From the NCBI RefSeq assembly GCF_030731085.1, contig NZ_JASNFN010000003.1, positions 1-64,000 on the forward strand: a DNA stretch of 64,000 bases, written 5' to 3'. Position numbers and translations under genes: made by a program. This document shows positions 25,182 to 32,811 of this stretch, one piece after another. The notes under the pieces are model-generated. The model searched no databases and was not told the origin of the DNA. It worked only from the letters and a program-made list of their open reading frames with translations. Positions within the stretch are counted from its first letter, which is position 1; every line of letters begins with the position of its first letter. The DNA is from Blastococcus carthaginiensis. GTDB taxonomy: Bacteria; Actinomycetota; Actinomycetes; Mycobacteriales; Geodermatophilaceae.

Positions 25182-26006
25182 TCAGCGGACGGTCAGCTGA
25201 CCGCCGTCGACGTTCCACGACTGCCCGGTGATCCAGGCCGCCTGGTCGCTGGCCAGGAAGACGACGGTGGAGGCGACCTCCTGGGCGGTGCCGACGCGGC
25301 CCAGCGGCAGGTTCGCGGTGACATAGGCAGCCCAGGCGTCGGGCGACCAGTCGTCGAGGCGGCCGGTGGCGGTGACCCCCGGGCAGACGGCGTTGACCCG
25401 GATGCGATGGGAGCCCAGCTCCTTGGCCATGGAGGAGGTCAGCGACTGGACGCCGGCCTTCGAGGCGGAGTAGGCCGCGGTCCGCGGACCGCTCAGCTTC
25501 CCGCCGATGGAGGAGATGTTGATGATGCTGCCGCCCTCGCCCTGCTCGATCAGCCGGCGGCCGAAGGCCCGGCTCATGAGGAAGGTGCCGCGCAGGTTGA
25601 CCGCGATCACGTGGTCCCAGACCTCGACGTCGAGCTCGGTGACCGGTACGCGGTCGGCCCCGCGGGAGGCGGCGGCGTTGTTGACCACGACGTCGACGCG
25701 GCCGAACTCGGCGAGAACGGCGGTCAGGAGCTCCTCGGCCCCCTCCGGGGTGGCGACGTCGCAGACCACGGGCAGCGCACGCCGGCCGAGGGCGCGGACC
25801 TCGTCGGCGACCGAGTCGACGTCCCGCCAGCCGGCGGCCTTCTCGTCGTCGGGATAGCGGTCGGGATGGCGCCCGGTGCCGGTCTGGACGACGTCGCAGC
25901 CGGCGCGGGCCAGCTCGACGGCGACCGCTCGCCCGATCGAGCGCATCCGTCCCGCACCGGTCACGACCGCGATCCGGTCCGTCAGTCCGGTCAGCTCCAC
26001 GCTCAT
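25182..26006 (-). CDS. SDR family oxidoreductase
   Basis: A 274-residue SDR. The cofactor motif is TGAGRMRSIGRAVAVELARAG, with a three-residue insertion compared with TGAGxGIG. It also has NNAAASRG and the catalytic YSASK. It lies between the FadA5-like thiolase and the acyl-CoA ligase, so oxidation of a 3-hydroxyacyl-CoA or a steroid alcohol is plausible. Its ATG overlaps the stop codon of a tiny open frame that begins near the thiolase stop. Confidence 0.82.
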   Translation of the reverse strand: MSVELTGLTDRIAVVTGAGRMRSIGRAVAVELARAGCDVVQTGTGRHPDRYPDDEKAAGWRDVDSVADEVRALGRRALPVVCDVATPEGAEELLTAVLAEFGRVDVVVNNAAASRGADRVPVTELDVEVWDHVIAVNLRGTFLMSRAFGRRLIEQGEGGSIINISSIGGKLSGPRTAAYSASKAGVQSLTSSMAKELGSHRIRVNAVCPGVTATGRLDDWSPDAWAAYVTANLPLGRVGTAQEVASTVVFLASDQAAWITGQSWNVDGGQLTVR

Positions 26007-26128
26007 CCCGGCACCCGGACGAGCTCGACGGACTGCCCACGGGCCTCGACGGTGCGCCGGCCGGCGTCGCGGAGCGCGTCGGCGATCACCGCGTCGGGAA
26101 CCCGTTCGGCCGTGGCCGGTCCGGGCAC
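26003..26128 (-). CDS. possible 41-residue protein between thiolase and SDR
   Basis: A small frame starts at the GTG at 26128, has GAGAGGA nine bases before it, and ends in a TGA that overlaps the ATG of the SDR gene. It reads VPDAVIADALRDAGRRTVEA in the middle and is predicted helical. The overlap pattern matches the coupled junctions elsewhere in the island. It may simply be a spacer that keeps ribosomes moving from the thiolase to the SDR. I know no homologue. Confidence 0.3.
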   Translation of the reverse strand: MPGPATAERVPDAVIADALRDAGRRTVEARGQSVELVRVPG

Positions 26129-26132
26129 GGGC

Positions 26133-27269
26133 TCAGATCCTCTCGACGATGGCGCCGGTGGCCATGGCGCCGCCCGCGCACACCGCGACCATGCCGATCG
26201 CCCGGTCGGTGCGCTCGAGCTCGTCGAGCACCGTGGCGATGAGCCGGACGCCGGTGGAGCCCACCGGGTGGCCGAGGGCGATCGCCCCGCCGTTGACGTT
26301 GAGCAGGGCCGGATCGACCCCGTGCACCTGGGCGAAGGACATCGGAACCGCCGCGAACGCCTCGTTGACCTCGAACAGGTCGATGTCGCCGATCTTCATG
26401 CCGGTCCGCTCCAGGAGCCGCTCGGCGGCCTGCACCGGGCCGTCGAGCAAGTAGCGCGTCTCCGCGCCGATCAGGCACTGGGCGATGATCCGGGCGCGCG
26501 GCCGCAGCCCGAGCTCCCGGGCGCGCTGCTCGTCCATGAGGATCGCGGCGGTGGCGCCGTCGGAGATCTGCGAGGCGGTGCCCGCGGTGTGCAAGCCGCC
26601 CTCGAGGATCGGCTCGAGCGTCGCCAACGCCGCCATGCTGGTCTCCCGCAGGCCCTCGTCGCGGGTCACGACCTCGCTGTCCGGCCGGGTCACCGGGATG
26701 ATCTGGCGGTCGAGCCGGCCCTCCTCCCAGGCGCGGCGACCACGCTGCTGCGACTGCAGCCCGAAGGCGTCGAGCTGCTCGCGGGTCAGGTTCCGGCGGC
26801 GGGCGATCCGGTCGGCGGCCTCGAACTGGGCCGGCAGGTCGACGTCCCAGTCGGCCGGCCTGGGGCGGCCGTAGTCACCGACCCCGATGTTGGCCAGCAG
26901 CGGAACACGCGACATCGCCTCCACGCCGCAGGCGATGCCGGCGTCGATGGTGCCCAGCGCGATCTGGCCGGCGATCAGGTGGACCGACTGCTGCGCGGAA
27001 CCGCACTGGGCGTCGATGGTGGTCGCACCCGTGGTCTCCGGCAGGCCGGCGTGCAACCAGGCGGTGCGGACGACGTGACCGGACTGTTCACCGGCCTGGG
27101 TGACGCACCCGCCGATGACCTCGCCGATCAGCGCGGGATCGAGACCGACGCGGTCGAGGACGCCCTTCTGGGCGATCCCGAGCAGCTCGGCGGGGTGCAG
27201 GTCGGACAGCACGCCGCCGCGCCTTCCGTAGGGCGTCCGTGCTGCGTCGACGATGACGGGGGTGGGCAT
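26133..27269 (-). CDS. fadA5: FadA5-like steroid thiolase
   Basis: A 378-residue thiolase. The reactive Cys89 is in TTIDAQCGSAQQSVHLIAG, the catalytic His is in GGAIALGHPVGSTG, and the second Cys is in VCAGGAM. The order GGCVTQAGEQSGHVVRTAWL and FEAADRIARRRNLTREQLDAFGLQSQ (read in parts) closely follows Mycobacterium tuberculosis FadA5, recalled from memory. FadA5 removes acetyl-CoA from the C24 steroid side chain. The ATG at 27269 follows GGAGG. It leads a leftward operon with the SDR and acyl-CoA ligase and has its own steroid-box promoter. This implies that substrates with a side chain are used. Confidence 0.88.
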   Translation of the reverse strand: MPTPVIVDAARTPYGRRGGVLSDLHPAELLGIAQKGVLDRVGLDPALIGEVIGGCVTQAGEQSGHVVRTAWLHAGLPETTGATTIDAQCGSAQQSVHLIAGQIALGTIDAGIACGVEAMSRVPLLANIGVGDYGRPRPADWDVDLPAQFEAADRIARRRNLTREQLDAFGLQSQQRGRRAWEEGRLDRQIIPVTRPDSEVVTRDEGLRETSMAALATLEPILEGGLHTAGTASQISDGATAAILMDEQRARELGLRPRARIIAQCLIGAETRYLLDGPVQAAERLLERTGMKIGDIDLFEVNEAFAAVPMSFAQVHGVDPALLNVNGGAIALGHPVGSTGVRLIATVLDELERTDRAIGMVAVCAGGAMATGAIVERI

Positions 27270-27299
27270 GGAGATCCTCCGGGACTCGGGCTGAGGCGG

Positions 27300-27350
27300 A
27301 CGCTAACCGCGGCGCGGCGGCCGGCGACGGGCCGATCCCGCTGAGCGAGC
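27300..27350 (-). promoter_or_regulatory. steroid-box promoter of the fadA5 operon
   Basis: The box TCCCGCTGAGCGAGC at 27336-27350 (13 of 15 positions) has its centre at 27343. On the minus strand TAGCGT starts at 27305, 38 bp away, inside the 17-base segment shared with the promoter at 1681-1697. Confidence 0.55.
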
Positions 27351-27402
27351 CATCGGGTCGGCGGGTGGCAAGGAGGATCAGCGCCCGGCGGCGGCGATCA
27401 CC

Positions 27403-27545
27403 GCGTGGACCTCGCGCGCTGCTCCAGCGGCCGGTTCCAGCTCGGCCCGGCCACCCAGGTCCGTGGCGACGTCACCCGGTCCGGCGTGGAGCCCGAGCCG
27501 GAGGCCGCCGCGCCGGACCGGGGCCGGGGCGACCGCTGGGGCCGA
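27403..27545 (+). pseudogene. joined remnants of an LLM-oxidoreductase and an hsaB gene
   Basis: Two fragments run together in one frame. The first (27403-27473) reads VDLARCSSGRFQLGPATQVRG, matching WDLARFSGGRFQLGLATQVRG in the intact F420-type gene at 35006-36085. The second (27474-27545) reads RSGVEPEPEAAAPDRGRGDRWG (in parts), matching the end of hsaB (RFGVDPEPEFAPPDWGWGDRWG, in parts). The hsaB stop codon is changed, and frame continues. It lies next to IclR gene 2, just as intact hsaB lies next to IclR gene 1, which marks an old segmental duplication. Confidence 0.7.
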
Positions 27546-27595
27546 CGCCCGGACGGAGGCCGGCCGCCGTCCCCGAGCGGCCACCCGCCGGGGGT

Positions 27596-28498
27596 TCAGA
27601 GCCAGTCGCCGTTCTCGCCGGCGACCAGCAGCCGGTCCAGGGCCTGCGGGGACCAGGTGGTACCGGCGACGGCGCGGACCGCACGGGGACGGCGGCCGGC
27701 TTGCAGGTTGGGGTGCAGCGCGAGCGACACCTGACGAGCCGCATCGACCACCAGGGGGGCGACCTTCTCCAACGGCATCCGCGCGTCACCGACCAGGGAG
27801 ATGCTGGCCAGCGGCCCTTCAGGACCCCGGATCGCGGCGGCCACGCAGGAGATCTCGGGGAAGCACTCCCCCCGCTCGAACGCCAGCCCGCGACGCTGGC
27901 GGATCCGGTTGAGCTCCTGGTGCAGCGTGCTCAGATCGCCGATGGTGCGGCTGGTCAACCGGCCGATCGCCCGGCCCACCTGCACGTCGACCTGCTCCGG
28001 CTCGATCCAGGCCAGCATCGACTTGCCCAGCGCCGTCGAGTGAGCCGGAGCCCGACCACCGACCCGGGAGGGGACCGTCCCGGCGAAGCGCCCGCCGACC
28101 TTGTCCAGGTAGTAGACCTCGGCCCCTTCCAGCACGGCCAGGTGGACCACCATCCCGGTCTTGATCTGCAACTCGTGCAGCAACGGCGCGGCCGCGACCC
28201 GGATCTCCTCGAAACCACCGTCGCGGCCGCCCAACCCCAGCGCCCGCTGGCCCAGCCGGTACCCGAACGGGGTGTGCTCGAGCCAGCTCAGCCGGACCAG
28301 CTGATCGAGGATCCGGTGCGCCGTCGACCGCGGGAGGTGCGTGCTCCGGGCGACGTCCTCGAGCGTGAGTCGGGTGGAACGGCCATCGAAGGCATCCAGG
28401 ATCAGCGTCATCCGCTCCACCATCGACGGAGGGAGCTCCGGCCGCCCGGCGGCAGGAGCGGCGGAGTCGGCGGCGGGCTCGGCGGCGAGGACAGTCAT
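27596..28498 (-). CDS. IclR family regulator, paralogue 2
   Basis: A 300-residue IclR-type regulator, nearly the same as that at 21874-22776. The winged helix has TLEDVARSTHLPRSTAHRIL and the effector domain HLAVLEGAEVYYLDKVGG and ERGECFPEISCVAAAIRG. Differences are scattered and conservative, so both copies look functional. It is divergent from an LLM-family gene whose promoter has a steroid box. The ATG at 28498 is preceded by the same GGAG-N6 arrangement. Possible roles are the same as for paralogue 1, perhaps with a changed ligand. Confidence 0.88.
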   Translation of the reverse strand: MTVLAAEPAADSAAPAAGRPELPPSMVERMTLILDAFDGRSTRLTLEDVARSTHLPRSTAHRILDQLVRLSWLEHTPFGYRLGQRALGLGGRDGGFEEIRVAAAPLLHELQIKTGMVVHLAVLEGAEVYYLDKVGGRFAGTVPSRVGGRAPAHSTALGKSMLAWIEPEQVDVQVGRAIGRLTSRTIGDLSTLHQELNRIRQRRGLAFERGECFPEISCVAAAIRGPEGPLASISLVGDARMPLEKVAPLVVDAARQVSLALHPNLQAGRRPRAVRAVAGTTWSPQALDRLLVAGENGDWL

Positions 28499-28517
28499 CG
28501 GTGACTCCACCCTCCAG

Positions 28518-28548
28518 AACTGGAATGAATTCCGTTTCGCTGAAGCTA
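28518..28548 (-). promoter_or_regulatory. IclR gene 2 promoter and palindrome
   Basis: AACTGGAATGAATTCCGTTT at 28518-28537 keeps the GGAAT-GA-ATTCC core of the first IclR palindrome. On the minus strand TAGCTT starts at 28548, again placing the palindrome over the predicted transcription start. Confidence 0.55.
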
Positions 28549-28599
28549 CCAGTGACGGGCGTGACGCGGAACTCTTGCGCGGCGAGTTCTTCCCTCCCT

Positions 28600-28650
28600 T
28601 CCCGGCCACCGGGAGGGCGCGCCGTGCGCCGCCCTGCCGGCGGTAGCAAT
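28600..28650 (+). promoter_or_regulatory. steroid-box promoter of the LLM gene set
   Basis: The box TCCCGGCCACCGGGA at 28600-28614 (14 of 15 positions) has its centre at 28607. TAGCAAT at 28644-28650 is the -10 candidate, 37 bp away. Confidence 0.55.
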
Positions 28651-28697
28651 GGAGCCGGACGCAGGCCGCCCGGCGCCTGCCCGTGGGAGGAGCGCGC

Positions 28698-29567
28698 ATG
28701 CGGATCGGGATCGTCAGCCCGGTGGTGACCCTCGTACCGGGGGCCCACTCGCCGTGGGAACGGAACGCGGGCATCGAGGAGCTCAGCCTGATCGCGGAGG
28801 CGGCCGACCGGCTCGGTTTCGCCCACCTCACCTGCAGCGAGCACGTCGCCGTCCCGGTCGACGTCGCAGAAGCACGCGGCGCCACGTACTGGGACCCGCT
28901 CGCCACCTTCGGTCACCTGTCCGCCCGCACCCGGCGGATCCGCTTCGCCACCCAGGTGCTGGTGGTCGGCTACCACCACCCCCTCGAGATCGCCAAGCGC
29001 TACGGGACGCTGGACCGGGTCAGCGGGGGGCGGCTCACCCTCGGCCTGGGCGTCGGCAGCCTCGAGGAGGAGTTCGCGCTCCTCGGCGTCCCGTTCGCAG
29101 GGCGTGGCCCGCGGGCCGACGACGCGATCGCCGCGCTGCGCGCGGCGCTGTCCCGACGCGAGCCGAGCTACGCGGGCGAGTTCTACGACTTCTCCGGTTT
29201 CGTGGTGGAGCCGCACGCGCAGCAGGAGCGGGTGCCGCTGTGGATCGGCGGGCGGACGCTCAAGTCGCTGCGCCGGGCGGTCACCGCCGGCGACGGGTGG
29301 GTGCCCTTCGGGCTCTCCTTCGACGAGCTCGCCGACCTGCTGGGTTCCGTCGATGTCCCGTCCGGCTTCGAGGTCGTCCTCTCCGCGGGGCGGCCGCTGG
29401 ACCCGGCGGGGGACCCCGATCGCACCCGCGAGGCGCTGGACCGGCCCCGGCGGGCCGGTGCCACGACGGTCAACGTCGCACTGGCCGCCGACTCCGCCGA
29501 GCACTACTGCGAGCAGCTCGAGGCCCTGGCCCGGCTGGCCGCCGCCGACGCGGTGCCCGCCCGATGA
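28698..29567 (+). CDS. LLM-class F420-dependent oxidoreductase
   Basis: A 289-residue luciferase-like TIM-barrel protein. It has FAHLTCSEHVAVP, a central RIRFATQVLVVGYHHPLEIAKR (read in parts), then GGRLTLGLGVGSLEEEF and VPLWIGGR. Such proteins use F420 or FMN. The ATG at 28698 follows GGGAGGA by five to six bases; an upstream GTG lacks support. It leads a three-gene set with two SnoaL-like proteins, with one-base overlaps. Reduction or oxidation of a steroid ring or an unsaturated intermediate is plausible from position only. Confidence 0.8.
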   Translation: MRIGIVSPVVTLVPGAHSPWERNAGIEELSLIAEAADRLGFAHLTCSEHVAVPVDVAEARGATYWDPLATFGHLSARTRRIRFATQVLVVGYHHPLEIAKRYGTLDRVSGGRLTLGLGVGSLEEEFALLGVPFAGRGPRADDAIAALRAALSRREPSYAGEFYDFSGFVVEPHAQQERVPLWIGGRTLKSLRRAVTAGDGWVPFGLSFDELADLLGSVDVPSGFEVVLSAGRPLDPAGDPDRTREALDRPRRAGATTVNVALAADSAEHYCEQLEALARLAAADAVPAR

Positions 29568-30073
29568 GCGCCGACCTCGCCGGGCGCCTGGCGCACCTGG
29601 AGCAGCGGGTGCAGCAGCTGGAGAACGAGCGCGCGGTGGCGCAGGTGGTCGCGGCCTACGGTCCGCTCGTCGACGGCGGTGACGACGCCCGGGTGGCCGC
29701 GCTGTGGGATCCCGACGGGGTCTACGACGTCGACGAGCTGCTCATGACCGGGCGTGCGGAGATCGCCGCCATGGTCCGTTCCCCCGCCCACCAGCGCTGG
29801 ATCGCCGGGGGCTGCGCGCACGTGGTCGGCCCGCCGCACGTCACGGTGACCGGCGACGACGCGGTCGCGGTCTGCCACTCGCTGATGGTCGTGCACGACG
29901 ACGGCCGGTTCGTGGTCCGCCGGGCCACCGCCAACCGCTGGCGGCTGCACCGCGGCGCCGACGGCTGGCAGGTGGTCGACCGCACCAACCGGGTGCTCGA
30001 CGGCCGCGCGGAGGCGCCCCGCCTGCTGAGCGCAGGCATCTTCGGCGACGGCTCCCCGGGCGACGAGGCGTGA
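29564..30073 (+). CDS. SnoaL/NTF2-like protein with N-terminal helix
   Basis: A 169-residue protein. Residues 1-25 form a predicted coiled helix (LAHLEQRVQQLENERAVAQ) that leads into a SnoaL/NTF2-like fold (VVAAYGPLVDGGD...LWDPDGVYDVDE). This domain type covers ketosteroid-isomerase-like enzymes, dehydratases and small ligand-binding proteins. The ATG overlaps the stop of the LLM gene (ATGA). A steroid isomerase or dehydratase role would suit the setting, but no catalytic Asp/Tyr set can be assigned with confidence. Confidence 0.75.
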   Translation: MSADLAGRLAHLEQRVQQLENERAVAQVVAAYGPLVDGGDDARVAALWDPDGVYDVDELLMTGRAEIAAMVRSPAHQRWIAGGCAHVVGPPHVTVTGDDAVAVCHSLMVVHDDGRFVVRRATANRWRLHRGADGWQVVDRTNRVLDGRAEAPRLLSAGIFGDGSPGDEA

Positions 30074-30474
30074 GCGAGCACGCCGCGATCGAGGCGACGC
30101 TGCACGCGGTCGCCTCGGCGCTGGACGAGCGGGACTGGGCCGCGCTCGGGGCGGCGTTCACCGAGGACGCGCACGGCTACGGGGCGGACGGCCGGGCGGC
30201 GATCGTCGCCCGTGTCCGGGAGCACCTGGGCGGCTGCGGACCCTCGCAGCACCTGCTGGGCAACGTGCGGGTGACGGTGGACGGGGACACCGCCCGGTCG
30301 CGGGCCTACGGCCGGGTGTTCCACGTCGGCGTCGACGACCCGCGCGCGTTCTACGAGTGCATGGGCGAGTACCACGACCGCTGGCTGCGGACGCCGGAAG
30401 GCTGGCGGCTGATCCGTCGCCGTTTCGTCATCAGCATCGAGCGTGGTGACCGCGGGGTCCTGCGCCCCGGCTGA
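30070..30474 (+). CDS. SnoaL-like protein
   Basis: A 134-residue NTF2-fold protein (LHAVASALDERDWAALGAAF, then FTEDAHGYGADGRAAI, ending in WRLIRRRFVISIERG). The GTG at 30070 overlaps the previous stop codon (GTGA). With the preceding gene it makes a pair of related small proteins, which may work as a hetero-oligomer or on successive intermediates. It converges on an SDR gene with only three bases between stop codons. Confidence 0.75.
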   Translation: MSEHAAIEATLHAVASALDERDWAALGAAFTEDAHGYGADGRAAIVARVREHLGGCGPSQHLLGNVRVTVDGDTARSRAYGRVFHVGVDDPRAFYECMGEYHDRWLRTPEGWRLIRRRFVISIERGDRGVLRPG

Positions 30475-30477
30475 CGG

Positions 30478-31236
30478 TCAGTCGAAGTTGGCCTGCCCGC
30501 CGTCCAGCGGCACGGTGGCGCCGGTCAGGTACCGCATGGCCGGGCTGACGATCGCGGCGACAGCGCGGCCGATGTCCTCCTCGCAGTCGCCGATGTAGCC
30601 GAGGGGGATGGTCTTCTGGAACTCCGCCGCCTCCTCGGGATTGGCCTCCACCCAGGAGGCCAGTCCCGGGGAGAGCGCGTGCGGTGCGATCGCGTTGACC
30701 CGGATGCCGTCGGATCCCCACTCGTCGGCGGCCGCCTGGGTCAGCGAGCGCAGCGCCCACTTGGCGGAGGCGTAGGCACCGAAGGTCGACAGGTCCCAGC
30801 GCACGGTCACCGAGCTGACCACGTTGATGATGCTGCCCCGCCGTTCCTTGAGGTGCGGGTGTGCGGCCTTCATGAAGGCGAACGCGGCGAAGGGGCCGCT
30901 GACGAACCCGCGCTGGAACTTGCGGTCGTCCATCGACAGCAGCGGGCCGTACGCACCGAAGTAGGCGTTGTTCACCTGGATGTCCAGGCCGCCGAAGACG
31001 TCGACCACCTGCGCGACGGCGTCGGGGATCGCGGCGGTCTCGGTGACGTCGCACTGGATCGCCTCGGCCTTCACCCCGCGGGCGCGCAGCAGGTCCGCCG
31101 TCGTCTCCAGCTTGGACGACGTCCTGCCGAGGACGGCGACGTGGCACCCCTCGGCAGCCAGCGCGAGCGCGATGCCCTGCCCGACCCCCTGCCCCGCGCC
31201 GGTGATCATGGCGACCTTGCCGTCGAGGATGCCCAT
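30478..31236 (-). CDS. SDR family oxidoreductase
   Basis: A 252-residue SDR with TGAGQGVGQGIALALAAEG as the cofactor motif, NNAYFGAYG where most have NNAG, catalytic YASAK and a normal C terminus (YLTGATVPLDGG). The ATG at 31236 removes a non-conserved leader present in the longer frame. It is a single gene behind a perfect 25-base palindrome that contains a steroid box. The substrate is not known; the unusual NNAYFG segment may set it apart from the other SDRs here. Confidence 0.82.
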   Translation of the reverse strand: MGILDGKVAMITGAGQGVGQGIALALAAEGCHVAVLGRTSSKLETTADLLRARGVKAEAIQCDVTETAAIPDAVAQVVDVFGGLDIQVNNAYFGAYGPLLSMDDRKFQRGFVSGPFAAFAFMKAAHPHLKERRGSIINVVSSVTVRWDLSTFGAYASAKWALRSLTQAAADEWGSDGIRVNAIAPHALSPGLASWVEANPEEAAEFQKTIPLGYIGDCEEDIGRAVAAIVSPAMRYLTGATVPLDGGQANFD

Positions 31237-31288
31237 ACCCGCCCTCTCGCTCCACCCGTCGTGTCGTCCGCCGGCCGGCGGCCGGGCC

Positions 31289-31345
31289 ATCCTTCGCGAC
31301 CGGGCGCCTCATCTCCGAGCGCCGATCCCGCTCATCGGGATCGGC
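31289..31345 (-). promoter_or_regulatory. steroid box within a perfect long palindrome
   Basis: GCCGATCCCG at 31321-31330 and CGGGATCGGC at 31336-31345 are exact reverse complements around CTCAT. The box TCCCGCTCATCGGGA inside it (31326-31340) has its centre at 31333. The -10 element of the SDR gene is poor: AAGGAT from 31294, 39 bp away. A terminator for the upstream thiolase gene is an alternative reading. Confidence 0.5.
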
Positions 31346-31437
31346 GGGGGCGTCCCGCCGATGCTGCGGCGGACCGCTGTTCGGGCCGGTGACGCCGGTC
31401 CGGCGCGAGGGATGACCACCGCGCCGGACCGCAGCGG

Positions 31438-32634
31438 TCAACTGAGCCGCTCGAGCACCATCGCCATGCCCTGGCCACCGGCGGCGCACATCGTCTCCAG
31501 GCCGATCGACCCGTCCCGCGAGCGCAGCCCGTTGAGCAGGGTGACGGTCAACCGGGCGCCGGTCTGGCCGAACGGGTGGCCGACGGCGATGGCGCCACCG
31601 TGCGGGTTCACCTTCTCGACGTCCAGGCCGAGGTCGTCGATCGAGGGCAGGACCTGCGCGGCGAACGCCTCGTTGATCTCGCAGACGTCGATGTCGGCAG
31701 CGGTCATGCCGGCCAGGGCCAGCGCGCGGCGGGAGGCCTCGACCGGGCCCAGCCCCATGATCTCCGGCGAGAGCGCGCTGACCCCGGTGGAGACGATGCG
31801 GGCCACTGGGGTGATGCCGAGCTGGCGCGCACGGGTGTCGCTCATCAGCACCAGGGCGGCGGCACCGTCGTTGAGGGGGCAGCAGTTGCCGGCGGTGACG
31901 GTGCCGTCCTCGCGGAACACCGGCTTCAGCGAGGACAGCGCCTCCAGCGTGACGCCGGCGCGCGGGGTGTCGTCGGCACCGACGACCGTGCCGTCGGGCA
32001 GCGTGACCGGGGTGATCTCGCGGTCGTAGAACCCGTCGGCGATCGCCTTCTCCGCCCGGTTCTGGCTCAGCAGCGCGAACTCGTCCTGCGCCCGGCGGGT
32101 CACCCCGCGCAGCTGCGCAACGTTCTCCGCCGTCTGCCCCATGGCGATGTAGGGGTCGGGCAGCAGGCCGGCCAGCCGGGGGTCCGACCAGTCACCGGTC
32201 CGCTCCGCCGAGTCGGAGAACCGCGGGTTGCGGGTGCCGGGCATCCCGTCCGACTTGCCGAACGTGTACCTCGAGACCATCTCCACGCCGGCGGAGACGA
32301 CGACCTGCGCCTCACCGGCGCGGATCGCGTGCACCGCCATGCGGGTGCTCTGCAACGACGAGGCGCAGTAGCGCTGCACCGTCGTCCCCGGCACGCCGTC
32401 CTGCCCGAGCAGCAGCGCGGTGATCCGGCCGAGGCCGTAGCCCTGCTCCCCCGCCGGCTGGCCGCAGCCCAGGACCAGGTCGTCGATCTGGGCCGGGTCG
32501 AGCGCGGGCACCTGGTCCAGCGCGGCCTGCACGATCGTCGCGGCGAGGTCGTCGGCGCGCAGTTCGCGCAGCGACCCCTTGAAGGCGCGGCCGATCGGCG
32601 ACCGGGCCGCGGCGACGAGCACTGCTTCGGGCAT
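31438..32634 (-). CDS. acetyl-CoA acyltransferase (thiolase)
   Basis: A 398-residue thiolase of the FadA type. The reactive Cys is in TVQRYCASSLQSTRMAVHAI (about 90), the catalytic His in GGAIAVGHPFGQTGAR, and the second Cys in LETMCAAGGQG. It differs clearly from the FadA5-like and FadA6 thiolases of the island and should cleave a 3-ketoacyl-CoA formed from the side chain or from ring fragments. It is a single leftward gene with its own steroid-box promoter. Confidence 0.88.
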   Translation of the reverse strand: MPEAVLVAAARSPIGRAFKGSLRELRADDLAATIVQAALDQVPALDPAQIDDLVLGCGQPAGEQGYGLGRITALLLGQDGVPGTTVQRYCASSLQSTRMAVHAIRAGEAQVVVSAGVEMVSRYTFGKSDGMPGTRNPRFSDSAERTGDWSDPRLAGLLPDPYIAMGQTAENVAQLRGVTRRAQDEFALLSQNRAEKAIADGFYDREITPVTLPDGTVVGADDTPRAGVTLEALSSLKPVFREDGTVTAGNCCPLNDGAAALVLMSDTRARQLGITPVARIVSTGVSALSPEIMGLGPVEASRRALALAGMTAADIDVCEINEAFAAQVLPSIDDLGLDVEKVNPHGGAIAVGHPFGQTGARLTVTLLNGLRSRDGSIGLETMCAAGGQGMAMVLERLS

Positions 32635-32697
32635 GCGGAGTTCTCCTTCGTCGTCCCACCCATTCGGGCGGAGGCACCAGCAACTCGTCCGGGCCCG

Positions 32698-32747
32698 AAA
32701 CTAGGCCGCCCCCGACCGACCGACGGATCGGGTCTCGGTGACCGGCA
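32698..32747 (-). promoter_or_regulatory. steroid-box promoter of the thiolase gene
   Basis: The box TCTCGGTGACCGGCA at 32733-32747 (13 of 15 positions) has its centre at 32740. On the minus strand TAGTTT starts at 32703, 37 bp away. Confidence 0.55.
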
Positions 32748-32811
32748 CTGCCGGAGGAGCACCCGGCACACCCGGCACGCGGCGAGCCGCGCGGTGCGTG
32801 ACAGTGGGTGG

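Noticed and set aside
21691..28906. Transposon or integrase behind the IclR duplication
   Set aside because: No transposase, terminal inverted repeats or target-site duplication could be seen; the duplication seems to be due to ordinary recombination.
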